Shown here: piece by piece, positions 26,709 through 35,627 of the stretch | Position numbering within the stretch: the first letter of the stretch is position 1 | Layout of the letters: each line of letters starts with the position of its first letter | Assembly (NCBI GenBank): GCA_027943745.1 | Contig: AP025763.1 | Location: 3,782,001 to 3,846,000, forward strand | Length of the DNA stretch: 64,000 nucleotides | Origin: Neptuniibacter victor | GTDB taxonomy: Bacteria > Pseudomonadota > Gammaproteobacteria > Pseudomonadales > Balneatricaceae | Reading direction: 5' to 3' | Position numbers and translations under genes: made by a program | Notes under the pieces: model-generated | What the model saw: the letters and a program-made list of their open reading frames with translations, nothing else | Database searches by the model: none | What the model was told of the DNA's origin: nothing

Positions 26709-26783
26709 ATTAGACTGGAACGTACTTCAGCAATATTTTCCTGATAGAGCTTCCACACTTTCAATCTAAAGCCCCAGTCTAAT
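26709..26783. repeat. Ten-base inverted repeat with long spacer
   Basis: ATTAGACTGG at 26709-26718 and CCAGTCTAAT at 26774-26783 are exact reverse complements separated by 55 bases in the 155-base gap between the hydrolase and ligase genes. It could fold as a long leader stem or mark two operator half-sites. Confidence 0.45.
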
Positions 26784-26790
26784 CACACTA

Positions 26791-27336
26791 TCAGCGTAGG
26801 AATTTCATACTGAAATCTTTGAATTGCGGCGCATCAGAACGGCCGATCCATTCAAAACCAACCATTTCACGCGTAACCATTTTCACGCCTTCCTCACGCA
26901 TACGCTCAATCGCAGCCGTCGTATCAACTGGGTTACGTGCGGAGATCGCATCGCTTACTACATACACCTGCTTACCTTTTTCTAACAGGCGAAGCGCAGT
27001 CTGCATAACGCAAACATGTGATTCCATGCCGCAGATAACAATCTGTTCACGATCTAAAGCATCAATACGCTCGCTACATTCCGGCGCATCAGCACAAGAG
27101 AAATGCGTTTTACCGACAAAGTCATCATCAGAAAGCATATCGCGCAATACAGGTGTTGTTGGCCCAACCCCTTGTGGATACTGCTCCGAACCTAATACAG
27201 GAACATCCATTAACTGCGCAACGCCCATCAACCATTTGCAGTTGGCCACCATTTTTTCGTTATCAAATACACCCGGTAATAACTTTTCTTGGACATCAAT
27301 TACTAGCAGGGCAGATTTATTCGCTTCAATCAGCAT
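26791..27336 (-). CDS. Isochorismatase-like cysteine hydrolase
   Basis: This 181-residue cytosolic protein of the isochorismatase/nicotinamidase superfamily (YcaC-like) has catalytic Asp in LLVIDVQEKLLPG, a Lys in FVGKTHFSC, and nucleophilic Cys in CGMESHVCVMQTA. The superfamily hydrolyses amides, imides or enol ethers; the intact triad indicates an active enzyme of unknown substrate. ATG follows GGAGAG. It lies 20 bases after the MaoC-like gene, so the two are surely co-transcribed, with the ligase next. Confidence 0.9.
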   Translation of the reverse strand: MLIEANKSALLVIDVQEKLLPGVFDNEKMVANCKWLMGVAQLMDVPVLGSEQYPQGVGPTTPVLRDMLSDDDFVGKTHFSCADAPECSERIDALDREQIVICGMESHVCVMQTALRLLEKGKQVYVVSDAISARNPVDTTAAIERMREEGVKMVTREMVGFEWIGRSDAPQFKDFSMKFLR

Positions 27337-27356
27337 TACAACTCTCCAAAGTTTTA

Positions 27357-27794
27357 TTATTCAGTTGGGCGACGATCAACCATGTTTGTCGCAACGCCTT
27401 CAGCAACAACCTTGCCACTTACTTTACATAAGGTTTCTAGCTTAACGCGGCGGCGTTTTTCATCAATCTCCAATACTTTTGCTGACGCAACCACCGTATC
27501 ACCAATATGAACCGGCGCTTTGAATGTAAGCTGCTGATCGATGTAGATAGCACCTGGACCAGGCATCCGCGTGCCTAAAACAGCAGAGATCAAACCAGCA
27601 CTAAACATGCCATGCACAATACGCTCTTTAAACATCGTTTGTGCGGCATACTCGGCATTGATATGAACAGGATTATCATCGCCAGAAATACCTGCAAATA
27701 GCACAACGTCAGCTTCGGTAATTGTTTTTGCATAGCTAGCTGTCATACCCACTTCTAGATCTTCCAAGTAGTAACCGTGTAATTCCTGCATCAT
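27357..27794 (-). CDS. MaoC-like (R)-specific enoyl-CoA hydratase
   Basis: This 145-residue hot-dog-fold protein has the hydratase-2 motif: catalytic Asp and His in FAGISGDDNPVHINAEYA, then RIVHGMFSAGLISAVLGT. PhaJ-type members hydrate trans-2-enoyl-CoA to (R)-3-hydroxyacyl-CoA, linking beta-oxidation to other pathways or to polyhydroxyalkanoate. It is the first gene of the maoC-hydrolase-ligase run. A divergent acetoacetyl-CoA reductase of PhaB type lies two genes away on the other strand, but no polyester synthase is in the window. Confidence 0.9.
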   Translation of the reverse strand: MMQELHGYYLEDLEVGMTASYAKTITEADVVLFAGISGDDNPVHINAEYAAQTMFKERIVHGMFSAGLISAVLGTRMPGPGAIYIDQQLTFKAPVHIGDTVVASAKVLEIDEKRRRVKLETLCKVSGKVVAEGVATNMVDRRPTE

Positions 27795-28046
27795 CTGAAA
27801 ATTCCTCTCAAACCTATCTTATTGTGCAAATGCTTGGACATTCTTTAAAAGCATCTACTTTTCATTGAAAACCGCAGACTCACTGCCTTTGCGGTGATTA
27901 TTTAATCAAACAATAACGACTTTTAAGAAAAAAACCAAGTAAAAACCCTTGGTTTTTGAAAATTAATTTGATAGTTTTCCCTCATCAACTGCTCAAAGCA
28001 CCACCAGAAACTTAAGAATGAGCAGAAATAATGTTGGAGATAGCCT
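27795..28046. promoter_or_regulatory. Divergent region maoC/malonyl-CoA decarboxylase
   Basis: This 252-base AT-rich gap contains a perfect inverted repeat AAAACCAAG (27931-27939) and CTTGGTTTT (27948-27956), and TTTTCCCTCA at 27975-27984, one base off the recurrent TTTTCCCTWA element, 63 bases before the decarboxylase ATG. Confidence 0.45.
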
Positions 28047-29426
28047 ATGCCCAGTCAGATCAGTACGAGTTTTTTAGACCGTACAATGAACCAACTGAAA
28101 CGTGTTTGGCATGATCTCTCTGTTGATCGCCAGAATGCGGGTTCTTTGCAACTTTCCACCGAACTGGATGAAAGTGACACTGAACAGCTTTTAGAATGGA
28201 TGAATAGCTGCCTTACTAATAGTGGTGGAGAGGTCGCTGCTAGGCAGCGCGCAGCACAACTAGGTGAAAACTATTTAGCACTCAGCTCGGAGGGCAGAAA
28301 ACGTTTTCTGCTCCTATTAAGCAAACACTACGATGTAGATAACGGTGCAATTGAAACAGCCATAGAAACGTGGCAACACGCGGACTCCGAACACCGCGCT
28401 AAAGCACGCATCAAACTACGGGAAGCATTAGACCCCCCACGACAGAAACTGCTAACACAGTTCACTGAGCTACCAGAGGGAGTGAAGTTCTTAGTTGATA
28501 TGCGGGCAGAACTACTCAGTCTCAAAAAAGAACTACCAGAGCTGGCACCTTTAGAAGCGGACCTAAAGCGTCTGCTAGTAAACTGGTTTGATATCGGCTT
28601 ATTACAACTAGAGCAGATCAGTTGGCAGTCGAGTGCGCAGCTATTAGAAAAGTTGATCGCATATGAAGCAGTCCATGCGATCCAAAGTTGGGACGATCTG
28701 AAAAACCGTTTGGATTCAGATCGCCGCTGTTTCGCGTTCTTTCACCCCAATATGCCCGACGAACCCCTAATCTTCGTAGAAGTTGCCTTAGTACAAGGCT
28801 TAGCTGATAACGTCCAAAACCTGCTTGATGAAGATGCGCCAATTCTAGATCTTAACGAAGCAGACACTGCCATTTTCTACTCTATCTCTAATGCTCAAAA
28901 AGGGCTTGGCGGTATCAGCTTTGGCAACTTCCTAATCAAACGAGTTGTGGGTGAACTGCAACATGATTTCCCCGCATTAAAACAGTTTTCAACCTTATCA
29001 CCCATTCCTGGGTTCCAACGCTGGCTAAATAAACAAACGGAAGCGCAGCTAAGCGAACTACCAGGCGGAAAACGTTGGCTTCAGATAGCTGAACCACGCT
29101 TACCGCAAGAGTGGCATTTAGATGATGAGCTTGCCGAAAAACGCAAAGAGCCACTATTACAACTGGCCGCCCATTACCTCAGTAATGAGAAGCGTAAAGG
29201 TAAAACCGCACTAGACCCAGTGACCCATTTCCATCTTAGTAATGGCGCGGAGATTGCCCAGTTAAATTGGCTAGCAGACAGTTCAGCCAATGGTTTGAAA
29301 CAATCCGCCGGTTTAATGGTGAACTATCTATACGATCTACCTCATATCGAGACACGCAGCCAAGACTATAGCGCACAAGGGAATATTGCCCAGTCCGCCA
29401 AGATCAAAGCGCTGTGCAAAATATAA
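28047..29426 (+). CDS. Malonyl-CoA decarboxylase
   Basis: This 459-residue protein has the two-part malonyl-CoA decarboxylase fold: a helical N-terminal domain (about 1-190) and a GNAT-like catalytic domain. Typical motifs are RCFAFFHPNMPDEPLIFVEV, FYSISNAQKGLGGISFGNFL, the SPIPGF segment with its catalytic Ser, and FHLSNGA with its catalytic His followed by NWLADSSANG. It decarboxylates malonyl-CoA to acetyl-CoA, removing an inhibitor of fatty-acid enzymes or using malonate carbon. No malonyl-CoA synthetase or malonate transporter is adjacent. GGAG precedes the ATG. It is followed after 39 bases by a PhaB-like reductase and is probably co-transcribed with it. Confidence 0.92.
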   Translation: MPSQISTSFLDRTMNQLKRVWHDLSVDRQNAGSLQLSTELDESDTEQLLEWMNSCLTNSGGEVAARQRAAQLGENYLALSSEGRKRFLLLLSKHYDVDNGAIETAIETWQHADSEHRAKARIKLREALDPPRQKLLTQFTELPEGVKFLVDMRAELLSLKKELPELAPLEADLKRLLVNWFDIGLLQLEQISWQSSAQLLEKLIAYEAVHAIQSWDDLKNRLDSDRRCFAFFHPNMPDEPLIFVEVALVQGLADNVQNLLDEDAPILDLNEADTAIFYSISNAQKGLGGISFGNFLIKRVVGELQHDFPALKQFSTLSPIPGFQRWLNKQTEAQLSELPGGKRWLQIAEPRLPQEWHLDDELAEKRKEPLLQLAAHYLSNEKRKGKTALDPVTHFHLSNGAEIAQLNWLADSSANGLKQSAGLMVNYLYDLPHIETRSQDYSAQGNIAQSAKIKALCKI

Positions 29427-29465
29427 ACAAAACCTAATTTCAGAATAAAAATAAGGAGCAAACAA

Positions 29466-30209
29466 ATGACTCAACGTGTTGCAGTAGTTACCGGTGCACA
29501 AGGTGGCCTTGGTGAAAGCATGTGTAAAGCAATGGCGGATCAAGATCGCCGTGTTGTCGGTAGCTACCTACCTGGCACTAAGCCTGAAGCAGAAGCTTGG
29601 CAAGCAAAAATGAAAGAAGCCGGCTGTGACGTAGCGATCTATCCATTAGATGTTACCGACTATGATCACTGCTGCGGATTTATCGCTAAGGTTGAAGAGG
29701 AAGTAGGCCCGATTGAAGTATTGGTTAACAATGCGGGTATCACACGCGATGGCCCACTAAAACGACTAAAACCAGAGCAATGGCAGGCGGTTATCCAGAC
29801 CAACCTAAACTCCATGTATAACATGTGCCAACCACTGTTCGAAGCGATGTGTAACCGCGGTTTTGGCCGTATCGTTAACATCTCATCGCTAAACGGTGAG
29901 AAAGGTCAGTTTGGACAAGCGAACTATTCTGCCGCAAAAGCAGGTATTTACGGTTTTACAAAAGCGATAGCCCAAGAAGGCGCTCGCAAAGGTGTAACAG
30001 TAAATGCAGTATCTCCTGGTTACATTGATACACCGATGGTACGCCAAGTGCCTGAAAATGTTCTGAAAGCGATCGAAGATGGTATTCCGGTAGGTCGTCT
30101 AGGCCAGCCAGAAGAGATTGCACGTGCAGTGGCGTTCTTAACGGCTGACGATGCAGGCTTCATCACAGGTACTAACCTATCTGTGAATGGCGGACAGTAC
30201 ATGAGCTAG
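29466..30209 (+). CDS. phaB: Acetoacetyl-CoA reductase (PhaB-type SDR)
   Basis: This 247-residue short-chain dehydrogenase has an N-terminal TGAQGGLGE nucleotide loop, NNAG at about 88, catalytic Ser-Tyr-Lys in NISSLNGEKGQFGQANYSAA followed by Lys, and the C-terminal NLSVNGGQYMS. The stretch around NGxKGQFGQ and SVNGGxxM is typical of PhaB/PhbB, which reduces acetoacetyl-CoA to (R)-3-hydroxybutyryl-CoA with NADPH for polyhydroxybutyrate. The strong site AAGGAG precedes ATG. No phaC or phaA gene adjoins; a general FabG-like role is the alternative. Confidence 0.88.
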   Translation: MTQRVAVVTGAQGGLGESMCKAMADQDRRVVGSYLPGTKPEAEAWQAKMKEAGCDVAIYPLDVTDYDHCCGFIAKVEEEVGPIEVLVNNAGITRDGPLKRLKPEQWQAVIQTNLNSMYNMCQPLFEAMCNRGFGRIVNISSLNGEKGQFGQANYSAAKAGIYGFTKAIAQEGARKGVTVNAVSPGYIDTPMVRQVPENVLKAIEDGIPVGRLGQPEEIARAVAFLTADDAGFITGTNLSVNGGQYMS

Positions 30210-30229
30210 ACCCGGGTTAAAAGGGATAC

Positions 30230-30263
30230 GCTATGCAGGTGGGGTAAGGGCCTCCTGCGTAGC
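30230..30263 (+). terminator. Hairpin downstream of phaB
   Basis: GCTATGCAGG and CCTGCGTAGC pair over ten positions (one G-T) with a 14-base loop. No T run follows, so it may be a weak terminator or 3'-end stabiliser. Confidence 0.4.
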
Positions 30264-30339
30264 TGTGTTCTGATCTTCGATAACTCTTAACAAAACAGGG
30301 TACAATTCAACTTCATACTAACCATTATCCTGAGCAGCG

Positions 30340-31227
30340 ATGACCACCGGTATCTTATTTGGATTAGGCGCGGCTCTGCTGCAATCTGTCTCCTACCTTT
30401 TATCCGCGATTTTTATCAGCCGATACAAATCAGGCGCAACAACACATCTAATAATCGTTCACATCATTGTGGGTGTATTCGCACTATTACTACTGCCTTT
30501 TATCTGGCACCCTCTGGCTTTAGAGATTGAAGGTTATTGGCTTGCGCTACTGGGCGCCGCGGCAACCTACATGTTTGGACAGTTCTCACTCTATAAAGCG
30601 ATACAACACTCTGTTGCCTCTCGCGTTAGCCCACTGCTTGGTTTAAAAATTCTGGTCGTCGCCTTTATCGGTATCACTCTACTAGGGCACGAATACCAGT
30701 GGTTACAATGGCTCGCGGTCTCAATATCCGTCGTGGGAGCGATCTGGCTTAGCGCCAGTGGCGGGCGTGTTAGCAAAAAGGCGATTGGTTGGGTGATTGC
30801 CACCTGTACAGGCTACGCAGTATCCGACATATGTATCTACTACCTTATTCAGCACTTTTCCAGCATGCCTTTACTCTCGGCGGCGATGTTGAGCGTCGCT
30901 CTGTGTTACTCCCTTTGCGGGCTTTGCTGCCTCGCATTTTGGCGGCGCTTAAAGCAACCACAAGAGATTGTAGCCAGCACCCCTGCCGCTATAACCTGGT
31001 TTTTTGCCCTAAGCTGCCTATTCGCATGCTTTGCAGAACTCGGGGTTGTGTTTGGTGGGATTGTGCAATCTAGCCGAGGCATTATATCTATCCTTCTTAC
31101 TATCATGCTGGCAAGCCTGAGCTGGGGTATAACAGACCCCCTCCCACCCAGAAAGATATTGCTACAGAGAATAGCCGCCGCCAGCTTAATGACATTGGCG
31201 ATCGCGCTGTTCTCTATTACCGAATAG
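30340..31227 (+). CDS. EamA/DMT-superfamily transporter
   Basis: This 295-residue inner-membrane protein has about ten hydrophobic helices in two EamA repeats (about 1-140 and 150-290). The first repeat begins MTTGILFGLGAALLQSVSYL. Members export amino acids, metabolites or drugs; the substrate is unknown. It stands between phaB (same strand, 130-base gap with a hairpin) and a convergent carboxymuconolactone-decarboxylase-like gene, so is probably an independent unit. Confidence 0.85.
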   Translation: MTTGILFGLGAALLQSVSYLLSAIFISRYKSGATTHLIIVHIIVGVFALLLLPFIWHPLALEIEGYWLALLGAAATYMFGQFSLYKAIQHSVASRVSPLLGLKILVVAFIGITLLGHEYQWLQWLAVSISVVGAIWLSASGGRVSKKAIGWVIATCTGYAVSDICIYYLIQHFSSMPLLSAAMLSVALCYSLCGLCCLAFWRRLKQPQEIVASTPAAITWFFALSCLFACFAELGVVFGGIVQSSRGIISILLTIMLASLSWGITDPLPPRKILLQRIAAASLMTLAIALFSITE

Positions 31228-31232
31228 CGATA

Positions 31233-31604
31233 TCAGGATTCTTCTAGTACCTCTTTCGCCGCTCTAAAAGCTTCTTGCGCAGCGGGAGCGCCACAATAAA
31301 CAATAGAGTGCAGAAGCACCTCTTGGATCTCCTCCGGACTACAACCATTATTCAAAGCTCCCCGAATGTGCCCCTTCAACTCTGTCGGTGCCTTTAACGC
31401 AGCGAGCATAGCAATAGTGACCAATGAGCGCGTTTTCCTTGGTAATACATCATCTCGTTGCCACGTGGAACCCCAAGCGTGCTCATTAATCCACTCTTGA
31501 AGCGGCTCGGTCAAAGGCGTGGTGTTTTCCATCGCTCTGTTTACGAACGCTTCACCCATAACTTCAGTACGAACCTTTAAACCTTGTTCTAACTTTTTAT
31601 CCAT
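31233..31604 (-). CDS. Carboxymuconolactone decarboxylase family protein
   Basis: This 123-residue protein (ATG 31602-31604, with AAAAGG eight bases upstream; a GTG lies just before it) has PcaC-like features: LKVRTEVMGE near the N-terminus, then RKTRSLVTIAMLAALKAPTE, HIRGALNNGCSPEEIQEVLL and YCGAPAAQEAFR. It has no CxxC redox pair, so it is closer to gamma-carboxymuconolactone decarboxylase than to AhpD. No other protocatechuate-pathway gene is in the window, so the real substrate is uncertain. Confidence 0.88.
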   Translation of the reverse strand: MDKKLEQGLKVRTEVMGEAFVNRAMENTTPLTEPLQEWINEHAWGSTWQRDDVLPRKTRSLVTIAMLAALKAPTELKGHIRGALNNGCSPEEIQEVLLHSIVYCGAPAAQEAFRAAKEVLEES

Positions 31605-31650
31605 CACACATACCTTTTATGTACTTCGCTTGAGCTGCTTAATTTGAAAC

Positions 31651-31677
31651 AAAAAAAACCGGTACACAAGGTACCGG
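31651..31677 (-). terminator. Intrinsic terminator of etfBA
   Basis: On the minus strand CCGGTAC and GTACCGG form a perfect seven-base stem with a five-base loop, followed by eight Ts. It lies about 120 bases past the etfA stop. The remainder of the 190-base gap shows nothing else. Confidence 0.85.
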
Positions 31678-31794
31678 CTAAAAATAAAGGCATAAATTTG
31701 TGAGGACGAATCACGAATTGACCAAATGCCTTCCAGAGTGAAGTTGGATCGGCTCAAGCAAACCGACCCTAACCTTCTTGCCTTTAGGTAAGCT

Positions 31795-32724
31795 CTAAAG
31801 CTTCTGTTCCAATTCAGGAACCGCATCAAACAGATCTGCCACTAGACCGTAATCTGCTACAGAGAAGATTGGTGCTTCTTCATCTTTGTTGATAGCAACA
31901 ATGATTTTAGAGTCTTTCATACCTGCCAAGTGCTGAATCGCACCCGAGATACCAACTGCAATATACAGTTCAGGTGCAACAATCTTACCGGTCTGACCCA
32001 CTTGCATATCGTTAGGTACGAAGCCAGCATCTACTGCTGCGCGTGATGCACCTACGGCAGCGCCAAGCTTGTCAGCAACTGATTCTAAAATAGAGAAGTT
32101 CTCACCATTGCCCATACCACGACCACCAGAGATAACGACCTTCGCAGCCGTTAACTCAGGACGATCTGATTTGGCCATCTCTTCACCAACAAAGCTTGAG
32201 ATACCCGCATCATGTACAGAACTCACTGCTTCAACAGCCGCAGAGCCGCCTTCTGTTGAAGCCGCATCAAATGCAGTGCCACGCACAGTAATCACTTTAA
32301 TCGAGTCCAAAGACTGCACAGTAGCAATCGCATTACCCGCATAGATTGGACGCTGGAATGTGTCCGCCGCATCGACCGATGTAATATCGGAGATCTGCGC
32401 TACATCAAGTAACGCCGCAACACGTGGTAGGAAGTTCTTAGCCGTTGTCGTCGCAGGCGCAACAACGTGACTATAATCTTTACCTAATTCAGCAACCAAC
32501 TTAGACATATTCTCTGCCAGTTGATGCTCATAAGCTGCTGAATCAGCTACTAAAACCTTGTTTACACCAGCAACGTTCGCTGCTGCATCAGCAACGGCAG
32601 CACAACCAGAGCCCGCCACAAGGATGTGTAAATCATCACCCATCTGCGTTGCCGCTGTCACCGCATTTAAAGTCGCACCTTTTAGGGTGCTATTGTCATG
32701 TTCTGCAATAATCAGAATAGCCAT
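31795..32724 (-). CDS. etfA: Electron transfer flavoprotein alpha subunit
   Basis: This 309-residue protein has the two-domain layout of EtfA: an N-terminal alpha/beta domain ([20 protein letters not shown]) and a C-terminal FAD-binding domain with the signature [20 protein letters not shown] followed by QHLAGM. It accepts electrons, with EtfB, from acyl-CoA dehydrogenases such as those encoded at 45243-46400 and 56080-57246, and hands them to ETF-ubiquinone oxidoreductase. It follows etfB by 11 bases. Confidence 0.96.
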   Translation of the reverse strand: MAILIIAEHDNSTLKGATLNAVTAATQMGDDLHILVAGSGCAAVADAAANVAGVNKVLVADSAAYEHQLAENMSKLVAELGKDYSHVVAPATTTAKNFLPRVAALLDVAQISDITSVDAADTFQRPIYAGNAIATVQSLDSIKVITVRGTAFDAASTEGGSAAVEAVSSVHDAGISSFVGEEMAKSDRPELTAAKVVISGGRGMGNGENFSILESVADKLGAAVGASRAAVDAGFVPNDMQVGQTGKIVAPELYIAVGISGAIQHLAGMKDSKIIVAINKDEEAPIFSVADYGLVADLFDAVPELEQKL

Positions 32725-32735
32725 TAGTTCACCCC

Positions 32736-33485
32736 TTAGATTACTTTCGCTTCGTTCTTAAGTTTTTCAACTAGCTCATCAACACTGCTAACTTTAATAC
32801 CGGCCTGGCGTTCAGCAGGCGGCGTCACTTTAAGCAATGTAGTATGCGCTTTCAGTTCAACACCTAAATCAGCCGGTGTTTTAACGTCTAGAGGCTTGCG
32901 CTTAGCTTTCATAATGTTTGGAAGAGACGCATAGCGTGGCTCGTTCAAACGTAGATCTGTTGTTACGATAGCCGGAAGATTAAGCGCAACCGTTTGTAGG
33001 CCGCCATCCACTTCACGCGTAACATTAACTTTATCGCCATCGACTTTTACTTCAGAAGCGAAAGTACCTTGTGGCATATCTAATAACGCAGCAAGCATCT
33101 GACCTGTCTGGTTGTTATCAGAATCAATTGCCTGCTTGCCCATGATGATCAGCCCTGGCTGCTCTTCTTCGACAACTTTTGCCAGCAATTTTGCTACCGA
33201 AAGAGATTCTGGCATCTCTTCCGTTTCAATTTGAATACCGCGATCAGCACCCAGTGCTAAGGCTGTACGGATCTGTTCCTGGCATGTCTTAGGACCAATA
33301 GACACAACTACAACTTCAGATGCTGTGCCAGCTTCCTTTAGACGTACCGCTTCTTCGATAGCGATTTCACAAAATGGGTTTAATGCCATTTTGACGTTCG
33401 CCAAATCTACATCCGTATTATCCGACTTCACACGTACTTTGACGTTGTAGTCGATTACTCGTTTTACTGTTACAAGAACCTTCAT
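32736..33485 (-). CDS. etfB: Electron transfer flavoprotein beta subunit
   Basis: From ATG 33483-33485 (AAGG upstream; an earlier TTG is less likely) the product is 249 residues and starts [20 protein letters not shown]. The beta-subunit signature segment [20 protein letters not shown] and the AMP-binding/dehydrogenase-recognition region with [20 protein letters not shown] are clear. It pairs with EtfA. The operon is divergent from the ETF-quinone oxidoreductase gene, giving a compact electron-transfer module. Confidence 0.96.
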   Translation of the reverse strand: MKVLVTVKRVIDYNVKVRVKSDNTDVDLANVKMALNPFCEIAIEEAVRLKEAGTASEVVVVSIGPKTCQEQIRTALALGADRGIQIETEEMPESLSVAKLLAKVVEEEQPGLIIMGKQAIDSDNNQTGQMLAALLDMPQGTFASEVKVDGDKVNVTREVDGGLQTVALNLPAIVTTDLRLNEPRYASLPNIMKAKRKPLDVKTPADLGVELKAHTTLLKVTPPAERQAGIKVSSVDELVEKLKNEAKVI

Positions 33486-33770
33486 CTGCAAAGACCTTTT
33501 ATCTGTCGTTCTTCTTATTCTGAGTTGGTAGCCTCAATAACTATAATAGCTGCCACCCATTTTCTAAGTAGTTTCCCTAATAATACTGATCCATCATGAA
33601 TAAGCAACATCCCTTATTAACAATTTCATTCATATATAGGCTAATAACAAAGGTATTCCATTATTAGGGAAAACACTTATAATTGGATTCAAATGATAAG
33701 CACCCCCATGATAAGGGTGCCCTAAATAATAAAAAAGAAAGACACAACAGAGCATAAAGGGGAGCGACCA
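33486..33770. promoter_or_regulatory. Divergent etfB / ETF-quinone oxidoreductase control region
   Basis: This 285-base AT-rich region carries two facing copies of the recurrent element: GTTTCCCTAATAAT at 33571-33584 on plus, and its mirror ending TTAGGGAAAA at 33664-33673, i.e. TTTTCCCTAATAAT on minus. The second also contains a symmetrical TTCC-N7-GGGAA core. They are placed so that each lies 170-200 bases upstream of one gene. A hairpin-like GGGTGC/GCACCC repeat lies near 33701-33722. Confidence 0.5.
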
Positions 33771-35426
33771 ATGACCCGTGAGTCCATGGAATTTGATGTT
33801 GTAATCGTAGGTGCAGGCCCAGCGGGCTTATCCACTGCTTGCCGCATGATGCAACTAGCGCAGGAAAAAGAGCAAGAGATCACTGTCTGCGTAGTAGAAA
33901 AAGGTTCTGAAGTCGGCGCCCATATTTTATCGGGCGCAGTAATTGAAAGTCGCGCCTTAGACGAGCTATTCCCCGATTGGAAAGAGCAAGGTGCACCGCT
34001 GACGACGGCGGTAACAGAAGATGAAGTATTCCTTCTTAAAGATGCTGAAAACGGCACCAAGATCCCCAATGCATTTGTGCCTAAAACAATGCATAACAAT
34101 GGTAACTACATTGTTAGCTTAGGGAATGTTAGCCGCTGGTTAGCGGAACGTGCAGAAGAGTTAGGCGTTGAGATCTTCCCAGGCTTTGCCGCAGCGGAAG
34201 TACTTTACCACGCTGATGGCAGCGTTAAGGGCATTGCGACAGGCGATATGGGCTTAACCGAAGCCGGTGAGCAGAAAGATAGCTTTATGCCTGGCATGGA
34301 GCTACATGCTAAATACACAGTCTTCTCTGAAGGTTGCCGTGGTCACTTAGGCAAAGAGCTGATTCAAAACTTCAACTTAAATACCAAAGCGGATGCGCAG
34401 CATTATGGTATCGGTATTAAAGAGTTGTGGGATATTCCAGCAGAGCAACATAAACCGGGATTAGTGGTTCATGGTTCTGGCTGGCCGTTAGATAAAGATA
34501 CCAGTGGTGGTTTCTTCCTTTACCACACAGATAACAATCAAGTGGTGGTTGGCCTGATCGTTGATCTGAACTATGCCAACCCTTACACCAGCCCATTTGA
34601 TGAGTTCCAACGTCTTAAACACCATCCGGTGTTGAAGAAACACCTCGATGGCGGCACGCGTGTCTCTTATGGTGCTCGCGCGATTACGAAAGGCGGCTTT
34701 AACTCTCTACCGCGCATGACCTTCCCTGGCGGCATGGTGGTTGGTTGTAATGCCGGTACATTGAACTTCAGTAAGATCAAAGGTACGCATACTGCCATGA
34801 AATCCGGCATGATTGCGGCTGAAGCGATGTTCGAAGCGCTATCATCGGGCTGTGAAGGCGGTAAAGATCTCACCCGTTACGCTGAGCTATTTGAAGAATC
34901 ATGGTTGCACGATGAATTGTTCCGTTCACGCAACTTTGGTCCGGCCATGCATAAGTTTGGTGCGATCTTAGGCGGTGCATTCAACTACATCGATCAAAAC
35001 ATCTTTGGCGGCAAGCTGCCGATTACCTTACATGATAATCATGAAGATCATGCACAGCTCCAGCCTGCGTCGAACTTCACGCCGATCGAGTATCCAAAGC
35101 CGGATGGTAAGTTAAGCTTTGATAAGTTGTCGTCGGTGTTCTTATCGAACACCAACCACGAAGAAGATCAGCCTTGTCATCTTCAGCTGAAAGATAGCAG
35201 TATCCCAATGGGACCTAATTTGAGCACGTTCGCAGAACCCGCTCAGCGTTATTGTCCAGCAGGGGTTTATGAGATCGTTGATGACGAAGAGAATGGCGGT
35301 CAGCGCTTCCAGATCAATTCACAGAACTGCTTGCACTGTAAGACCTGTGATATTAAAGATCCGGCACAGAACATCACTTGGGTAACACCTGAAGGGATGG
35401 GCGGCCCGAATTACCCGAATATGTAA
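33771..35426 (+). CDS. Electron transfer flavoprotein-ubiquinone oxidoreductase
   Basis: This 551-residue membrane-associated iron-sulfur flavoprotein has the FAD loop VIVGAGPAGLSTACRM at the N-terminus, the GG-type central segments (VVVGLIVDLNYANPY; GGMVVGCNAGTLNFSKIKG), and the C-terminal 4Fe-4S site with cysteines in RYCPAGVYE and NCLHCKTCDIKDP. It takes electrons from ETF and reduces ubiquinone, joining beta-oxidation and branched-chain catabolism to respiration. AAGGGGAG precedes the ATG. A strong terminator follows. Length fits the family. Confidence 0.95.
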   Translation: MTRESMEFDVVIVGAGPAGLSTACRMMQLAQEKEQEITVCVVEKGSEVGAHILSGAVIESRALDELFPDWKEQGAPLTTAVTEDEVFLLKDAENGTKIPNAFVPKTMHNNGNYIVSLGNVSRWLAERAEELGVEIFPGFAAAEVLYHADGSVKGIATGDMGLTEAGEQKDSFMPGMELHAKYTVFSEGCRGHLGKELIQNFNLNTKADAQHYGIGIKELWDIPAEQHKPGLVVHGSGWPLDKDTSGGFFLYHTDNNQVVVGLIVDLNYANPYTSPFDEFQRLKHHPVLKKHLDGGTRVSYGARAITKGGFNSLPRMTFPGGMVVGCNAGTLNFSKIKGTHTAMKSGMIAAEAMFEALSSGCEGGKDLTRYAELFEESWLHDELFRSRNFGPAMHKFGAILGGAFNYIDQNIFGGKLPITLHDNHEDHAQLQPASNFTPIEYPKPDGKLSFDKLSSVFLSNTNHEEDQPCHLQLKDSSIPMGPNLSTFAEPAQRYCPAGVYEIVDDEENGGQRFQINSQNCLHCKTCDIKDPAQNITWVTPEGMGGPNYPNM

Positions 35427-35481
35427 AGTACCTCTGACTTAAGTCGTTATCCACAACAAAGATAACGATGCTAAATCTGCA

Positions 35482-35520
35482 AATCCGGAACCTCATTCAT
35501 AGGGGTTTCGGATTTTTTTT
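35482..35520 (+). terminator. Intrinsic terminator of the ETF-quinone oxidoreductase gene
   Basis: AATCCGGAACC and GGTTTCGGATT pair over eleven positions with one mismatch around an eleven-base loop and are followed by a T run. Confidence 0.85.
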
Positions 35521-35627
35521 GTTTTAAAAGCATAATAAATAAAAACAAACCTACAAATTTAGGTCATTCGTCATAAATAGATTAGAAAAAAAGATTAAAT
35601 ACGGCTAATGTGTACAAAAAGCAGACA

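Noticed and set aside
26819-27445. 208-residue open frame opposite the hydrolase and MaoC-like genes
   Set aside because: It lies fully antisense to two genes with clear family motifs; its translation has low complexity and no recognisable domain.
31617-31829. 70-residue frame at the end of etfA
   Set aside because: It spans the etfA terminator and its stop region; translation is not protein-like.
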